Origin: an uncultured Nocardioides sp.
GTDB taxonomy: Bacteria; Actinomycetota; Actinomycetes; Propionibacteriales; Nocardioidaceae
Reading direction: 5' to 3'
NCBI GenBank assembly: GCA_902805885.1
Contig: CADCUM010000094.1
Location: 1 to 64,000 of the forward strand
DNA: 64,000 bases
Shown here: positions 59,814-64,000 of the stretch, in pieces
Layout of the letters: each line of letters begins with the position of its first letter
Position numbering within the stretch: position 1 is the first letter of the stretch
Made by a program: the position numbers and the translations under genes
Notes under the pieces: model-generated
What the model was told of the DNA's origin: nothing
The model's database searches: none
The model's input: the letters and a program-made list of their open reading frames with translations, nothing else

Positions 59814-61100
59814 CTACGGCAGGGGGACGCCCGTGGTCGGCGCCTCGCCGATCGTCCCGGTGACGTCGCCGATGAGGCCTCCGGTCGCGTCGTCCACTCC
59901 CTCGGTCAGGCCGCCCACGGCCCCGCCGGTGGTCTCGCCGGCCGCTCCGGTGACGGTGTCGACCGTCTCCTCCACGGTGCCCGTGGGGTCCTCGACGGTC
60001 CCCTTCACCGTGCCGGTGGGGTCCTTGACGGTGCCGTCGACCGTCCCCTTCACGCCGTCACCGCCGCCAGTGCCCCCGCTGCCGCCGCTCCCGGCGGTCG
60101 AGCCACCGGAGTCGCCGGAGCCGCCGGACGCGCCGGAACCGCCGGCGTCCTGCCCGTTGTCGGGCTCAGCCGGCACCTGGAGGGCCGGAGGGACGACGAT
60201 GCCCTCGACGTCCTGGCCGGAGACGGGGGACGGGTCGAGCTGGACGCGGTCACGGTCGAGGCCGACGAGGAGGTTGCGCGAGGCGACCGGCGTCAGCAGG
60301 AAGCTCGGCACCTCGCCGATCCCGCCGTCGCAGACCGGGCAGGCCGCGGCCGCGGAGGCGTCCAGGTCGGCGAGCCGGCGGCCCGCCGCGAGCAGCTCGT
60401 CACGCGCACTGGACGGGAAGGACGACTCCATCGCTGCCAGCCGGTCCATGCTGTCCGCCGCGAACGCGCGCAGCTCGTCGACGACCGCCGGGTCGCCGGT
60501 CGCGTCGTACGCGTCGAGGAGGGCGGTCGCCGCGTCCTCGGACTGGTCGCTGAACTGGTCGAGGGTGTCGGGGATGAGGCTGTCGGCCCCGGTGCGGTCC
60601 TCGGCCGCCAGCGCCTCGAGCTCGGTCAGGCGGTGCTCGGCGCTGGCCAGCAGGGCCCGGCCGCGGCCGGCGTCGTCCGAGGCGAGCCGGTGCTCGGCCG
60701 CCTCCATCGCCTGCTTGACGGGGTAGAGCGACTCCCCGGGGAGGGCGGTCTGGGCCGCGACCGCGACTGTGGCCGTCGCCCCCACCATGGCCGCACTGCC
60801 CAGGACGGCGGCGAACCGTCGGTCGCTGCGGGACCGGACGGGCAGGGCCAGCTTCTCGTGGGCGGTGGAGGCGGGGACGCGCAGGAGGACCGTGTCGGCC
60901 TCCAGCATGAGTCGCTCACGGAGGTCGGCGGCGAAGTCGGCGCGGGGCGTGGGGCCGGGCACCGAGCGCAGCTCGCCGACGAGGGTCAGCAGGTCGCCGT
61001 AGCGGTCTGCGGCGCGCTCGTCTGGAGGACCGTCGAGGCGGCGGGAGACGAGTGCCTCGAACTCGTCGGCACGGCGTCGCGCCGAGAACACGGGTGTCAT
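59814..61100 (-). CDS. DUF5667 single-TM protein, possible anti-sigma partner
   Basis: A 428-residue protein: a cytosolic N-terminal 90 residues (FEALVSRRLDGPPDERAADRYGDLLTLVGELRSV), one TM (RFAAVLGSAAMVGATATVAVAA) and the DUF5667 helical domain outside (LPGESLYPVKQAMEAAEHRLASDDAGRGRALLASAEHRL). The C-terminal 130 residues are Gly/Ser then Asp-Pro-Thr-Gly-Thr-Val repeats. No HxxxCxxC anti-sigma zinc motif. It lies 79 bases downstream of the BldN-like sigma gene on the same strand; the topology suits a membrane anti-sigma factor such as RsbN, but this is inference. ATG at 61100. Confidence 0.82.
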   Translation of the reverse strand: MTPVFSARRRADEFEALVSRRLDGPPDERAADRYGDLLTLVGELRSVPGPTPRADFAADLRERLMLEADTVLLRVPASTAHEKLALPVRSRSDRRFAAVLGSAAMVGATATVAVAAQTALPGESLYPVKQAMEAAEHRLASDDAGRGRALLASAEHRLTELEALAAEDRTGADSLIPDTLDQFSDQSEDAATALLDAYDATGDPAVVDELRAFAADSMDRLAAMESSFPSSARDELLAAGRRLADLDASAAAACPVCDGGIGEVPSFLLTPVASRNLLVGLDRDRVQLDPSPVSGQDVEGIVVPPALQVPAEPDNGQDAGGSGASGGSGDSGGSTAGSGGSGGTGGGDGVKGTVDGTVKDPTGTVKGTVEDPTGTVEETVDTVTGAAGETTGGAVGGLTEGVDDATGGLIGDVTGTIGEAPTTGVPLP

Positions 61101-61179
61101 CGCGGTCGTCCTGTCTGCTGCTGGTGGTGTCTCCCCACCAGCAGCAACGACGGGACTCCACCCGGGGTTACGGGCTCGG

Positions 61180-61959
61180 TCATGAGTCCCTCATCCCTGC
61201 CGGAAGCAGCTTGGCGAGGTTGCGTACGCCGCGCAGCTGCAGCTGCTTCACGGCACCGTCGCTGCGGTTGAGCGCCTGTGCGGTCTCGGCGATGCTCATG
61301 CCCTGGAGGAACCGCATGATCAGGCACTCGCGCTGCTCGGTGGGCAGCTCGGACAGGGCGGCGAGCAGCGCCTCGTTGGTCAGGGAGGCGAGCACGGCCT
61401 CCTCGGGCCCGTCGGTGGCGTCGTCGTGCGGCGTCATGTCCTCGGTGGTGAGCTCGAGGCGCGTGCGGCCGGCCTTGTAGTGGTCGGTGGTGAGGTTGCG
61501 GGCGATCGTCATCAGCCAGGCACCGAAGTCCCGGCCCTGCCAGCGGAAGTTGTTCATGCTCCGCAGCGCGCGGAAGAAGGTCTCCGAGGTGAGGTCCTCG
61601 GCCAGGGTCTGCGAGCGCGTGCGGTAGTAGAGGAAGCGGTAGACCGAGACGTGGTAGTGGTCGTAGAGGAGCCCGAAGGCCTCCTTGTCGCCACCTCGGG
61701 CGAGCTCCACCAGCGCGATCAGCCGCTCGCGGTCGGCCTCGTGGGTCTCCGAGGACGTGGCCTGGTCGGCGTCGCCGTACCCACCGGGGCCGGTGCTGTC
61801 GCCGCCGACGACGGGCGGCTCGGTGCGCGGGACGGCCATCTCGGCCTTGTCGGCCATGAGCAGGATCTGGGGACCGGCGAGGGCTGCCGTGGGGGACAGG
61901 GCCAGCGCGAGGGCGCGGCGCAGCGCGACGAGGCCCTGCACTGTCTCCGCACGCTCCAT
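61180..61959 (-). CDS. BldN-like ECF RNA polymerase sigma factor
   Basis: A 259-residue sigma-70 family protein. Region 2 is AFGLLYDHYHVSVYRFLYYRTRSQTLAEDLTSETFFRALRSMNNFRWQGRDFGAWLMTIARNLTTDHYK, region 4 LPTEQRECLIMRFLQGMSIAETAQALNRSDGAVKQLQLRGVRNLAKLL. Both are closest to Streptomyces BldN. An N-terminal extension of about 80 residues, with a hydrophobic start (LVALRRALALALSPTAALA), recalls the BldN pro-sequence that is processed before activity. GGAGGG precedes the ATG. DUF5667 protein follows; a HAD phosphatase gene is upstream on the same strand. Confidence 0.9.
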   Translation of the reverse strand: MERAETVQGLVALRRALALALSPTAALAGPQILLMADKAEMAVPRTEPPVVGGDSTGPGGYGDADQATSSETHEADRERLIALVELARGGDKEAFGLLYDHYHVSVYRFLYYRTRSQTLAEDLTSETFFRALRSMNNFRWQGRDFGAWLMTIARNLTTDHYKAGRTRLELTTEDMTPHDDATDGPEEAVLASLTNEALLAALSELPTEQRECLIMRFLQGMSIAETAQALNRSDGAVKQLQLRGVRNLAKLLPAGMRDS

Positions 61960-62074
61960 GGTGGCGCCCTCCCCAAGACGATGGACCCAATGTAAGCGGG
62001 ATCACCGCATATGTGAACGGATGTACGCCAAACGTCCTCCCAGAAGGTCGAACGCTGCACCATGCCCGGGTCGG

Positions 62075-62956
62075 CTACCTCGACCGGCGGCGCACGCTGA
62101 CCCCCGCGGCCACGGCGCCGGACGCGGCACCCGCGGCCGCTGCCGCCATCAGCCCGGCCCGTGCGGCCTTGCGCCCGGTCCGGTAGTCCCGGATGCGCCA
62201 CCCCTGGGCCTTCGCGTGGGCGCGCAGCCGGGAGTCGGGGTTGATGGCGATCGGGTCGCCGACGAGCGAGAGCATGGGCAGGTCGTTGGAGGAGTCGGAG
62301 TACGCCGAGCACCGCGCGAGGTCGAGCCCCTCCCGGGCCGCCAGCGCCTTGATCGCCTCCGCCTTGGCCGGTCCGTGCAGCAGGTCGCCCACGAGGCGGC
62401 CGGTGTAGACGCCGTCGACGTGCTCGGCGACGGTGCCCATCGCGCCGGTGAGGCCCAGGCGACGCGCGATGATGGTGGCGATCTCGATCGGAGCAGCGGT
62501 GACCAGCCAGACCCGCTGTCCCCGGTCGAGGTGCAGCTGGGCCAGCGCGCGCGTGCCGGGCCAGATGCGGTGGGCCATGCCCTCGTCGAAGATCTCCTCG
62601 ACGAGCTCCTCGAGCTCGGCGACGGTGTGGCCCGCGATGAACGACAGCGCGGAGCTCCGGGCCTCGGCGACGTGCTCGGGGTCCTCCACCCCGACGACGC
62701 GGAAGTACGCCTGCTTCCAGGCTGCGCCGAGCAGCTCGCGGGTGGTGAAGAACTCGCGCCGGTGGAGGCCGCGGGCGAGGTGGAAGATGCTGGCGCCCTG
62801 CATGATCGTGTTGTCCACGTCGAAGAACGCCGCGGACGTCTCGTCGCTGGGCGCGACGAGCGCGCTCTCGACCTCGGCCGCCGCTGCCGCGGCCTCGCCC
62901 GCGAGGGCGGATCGCTGCTGGAGGTCGAGTCGGCGCTGGCGCTCGGTCGGGCTCAC
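62075..62956 (-). CDS. HAD-IB family phosphatase (SerB-like)
   Basis: A 293-residue HAD hydrolase. [11 protein letters not shown] is the DxDxT nucleophile motif, [21 protein letters not shown] motif [14 protein letters not shown] motif III and [11 protein letters not shown] motif IV, in the order of phosphoserine phosphatase-like IB enzymes. A 50-residue Ala/Gln-rich N-terminus and a hydrophobic, Arg-ended C-terminal tail flank it. GTG at 62956 has TACCCT 7 bases upstream (leaderless); the ORF-track start at 63046 overlaps the divergent synthetase gene. Position matches SerB1 (Rv0505c) as I recall. Confidence 0.87.
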   Translation of the reverse strand: MSPTERQRRLDLQQRSALAGEAAAAAAEVESALVAPSDETSAAFFDVDNTIMQGASIFHLARGLHRREFFTTRELLGAAWKQAYFRVVGVEDPEHVAEARSSALSFIAGHTVAELEELVEEIFDEGMAHRIWPGTRALAQLHLDRGQRVWLVTAAPIEIATIIARRLGLTGAMGTVAEHVDGVYTGRLVGDLLHGPAKAEAIKALAAREGLDLARCSAYSDSSNDLPMLSLVGDPIAINPDSRLRAHAKAQGWRIRDYRTGRKAARAGLMAAAAAGAASGAVAAGVSVRRRSR

Positions 62957-62963
62957 CCGCGTC

Positions 62964-62969
62964 AGGGTA
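62964..62969 (-). promoter_or_regulatory. Leaderless -10 (TACCCT) for the HAD phosphatase gene
   Basis: Minus strand TACCCT, 7 bases, GTG at 62956. It diverges from the acyl-CoA synthetase gene, whose ATG is 74 bases away. Confidence 0.55.
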
Positions 62970-63029
62970 GTGCTGCGGCCCGGTCGGATGCCCGGATACG
63001 GCGCCGCGGCCTGTGCGAGGATCCCCGGC

Positions 63030-64000
63030 ATGGAGCGCACCGACATCTCCGTGCTCGTCGCCGAGGCCGCTCAGGAGGTGCCCGACCGTCGTGCCCTCGT
63101 CGAGAGCGACGGGCGCGCGCTCACCTGGGCGGAGCTCGAGGACGAGGTCGGACGCGTCGCGACCGGTCTCGGCACCCTCGGCGTGCGGGCCGGCCACCGC
63201 GTCCTGGTCGCGGTCGGCAACCGCATCGAGTTCGTGACGACCTACCTCGCCGTCCTCCGGGCCCAGCTGGTCGCCGTACCGGTCAACCCGCGCTCGACGC
63301 CGTCCGAGCTGCAGCAGATCGTCGCCGACTCGGGCTCCCGGGTGGTGGTGGCGGACGCGAGCACCGTCGACGCGGTGCGCGAGGCGCTCGCCGGGCTCGG
63401 CTCCGCGCGCCCTCGGCTGGTCGTCGTCGGTGCCGAGCCGCGGGAGGGGGAGACGGCGTACGACGACCTCCGCGCCGAGGTCGTCCGGCCGGTGCCGTCC
63501 CTGCCCGACCCCGAGCGGCTGGCGGTGCTGCTCTACACGAGCGGGACCTCCGGGCGCCCCCGCGCGGCCATGCTCAGCCACCGCGCGCTGCTGGCGAACC
63601 TCGAGCAGGTCGCCGCCGTCGAGCCGCCGATGATGCACGGCGACGACGTCGTCCTGGGCGTGCTGCCGCTCTTCCACGTCTACGGCCTCAACGCGGTCCT
63701 CGGCGGGGTGCTGCGCCACCGGGCGCGGCTGCTGCTGGTCGAGACCTGGGAGCCCGACGCGGTGCTCGACCTCATCGAGGACGAGGCCTGCAGCGTGGTG
63801 CCGGTCGCACCCCCGGCCTTCGCCCACTGGCTGCCCGACGAGAACCTCCGTGAGCGGCTCGGCCCGGTGCGCCTGGTCCTCTCGGGCTCGGCCCCGCTCG
63901 GGCGCGAGGTCATCGAGAGGTTCACCGCCCAGACGGGCCTGCCGGTCCACCAGGGGTACGGCCTGACCGAGGCCGCGCCGGTCGTGACCAGCACGTTGGG
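63030..64000 (+). CDS. AMP-dependent acyl-CoA synthetase/ligase, 5' part (runs off window)
   Basis: The open frame runs to the window edge (323 codons), so the C-terminal adenylation lid is missing. [52 protein letters not shown] (A3 phosphate loop) and [19 protein letters not shown] (A5) place it in the ANL superfamily. Fatty acyl-CoA ligase is the usual role; the acyl group is unknown. The ATG at 63030 follows GAGGATCCCCGGC. The ORF track misses this gene because it has no stop in the window. Confidence 0.9.
   Translation, partial: MERTDISVLVAEAAQEVPDRRALVESDGRALTWAELEDEVGRVATGLGTLGVRAGHRVLVAVGNRIEFVTTYLAVLRAQLVAVPVNPRSTPSELQQIVADSGSRVVVADASTVDAVREALAGLGSARPRLVVVGAEPREGETAYDDLRAEVVRPVPSLPDPERLAVLLYTSGTSGRPRAAMLSHRALLANLEQVAAVEPPMMHGDDVVLGVLPLFHVYGLNAVLGGVLRHRARLLLVETWEPDAVLDLIEDEACSVVPVAPPAFAHWLPDENLRERLGPVRLVLSGSAPLGREVIERFTAQTGLPVHQGYGLTEAAPVVTSTL

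Overview
The window is very GC-rich, almost entirely coding DNA from an actinobacterium. Gene content and order point to the Propionibacteriales, most likely Nocardioides or a close relative. Supporting signs are Lsr2, ClpC, DisA and RadA, the 33-codon ribosomal protein bS22, a BldN-like ECF sigma factor, DUF3180 and DUF222-HNH proteins, frequent GTG starts, and many promoters of the form TANNNT followed 6-8 bases later by the start codon (leaderless transcription). The species assignment is inference. There is no tRNA, rRNA, CRISPR array, insertion sequence or prophage that I can support, and no gene-free gap longer than 300 bases.

Layout. 1-7.4 kb: end of an NlpC/P60 peptidoglycan hydrolase, a sulfotransferase, an acyl-CoA oxidase, small enzymes, an AhpD-like protein coupled to a SigJ-type ECF sigma factor, and inorganic pyrophosphatase. 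7.4-19.6 kb: a conserved block of dacB, a DUF2342 zincin, tilS, a response regulator and membrane histidine kinase, hpt, ftsH, the folE-folP-folB-folK folate operon, DUF3180 and a coiled-coil membrane protein. 19.6-27.5 kb: a tandem GNAT protein, a glycine betaine/choline-type ABC importer, then two glycosyltransferases and a second sulfotransferase that look like a glycan decoration set. 27.6-33.3 kb: a DUF2520 Rossmann protein with panC, panD, nadB, nadC and coaX, supplying CoA and NAD precursors. 33.3-38.9 kb: lsr2 and clpC, with a reverse-strand manC-epimerase pair between them. 38.9-45.4 kb: mutY, a membrane-anchored protein, a DUF222-HNH protein, a GNAT enzyme, disA and radA. 45.5-54 kb: a LacI regulator, a reductase, a methyltransferase, a VOC protein, a cysteine-rich protein divergent from a Ppx/GppA phosphatase, a TIM-barrel isomerase, and a TetR regulator with an ABC-2 exporter. 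54-64 kb: proline dehydrogenase, proC, acuC, a BldC-like HTH protein, bS22, an SDR epimerase, an acyltransferase, a DUF5667 protein, a BldN-like sigma factor, a SerB-like HAD phosphatase and the start of an acyl-CoA synthetase. As I recall, this last part matches the Mycobacterium tuberculosis Rv0495c-Rv0505c order.

How it works together. Most of the window is housekeeping: cofactor synthesis (folate, CoA, NAD), genome maintenance (MutY, RadA, DisA), protein quality control (FtsH, ClpC) and cell-envelope upkeep. Many operon genes overlap by four bases (ATGA or GTGA) and are probably translationally coupled. Accessory insertions are the sulfotransferase/glycosyltransferase cluster, the manC-epimerase pair, the DUF222-HNH gene and the TetR-ABC module. 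The most interesting signals lie between genes: leaderless promoters that reuse the preceding stop codon as half of the -10 element, back-to-back divergent leaderless promoters in 25-35 bp, a ClgR-like box ahead of clpC, a 26-bp AT-rich perfect palindrome, and a duplicated stem-loop between tetR and its ABC exporter.
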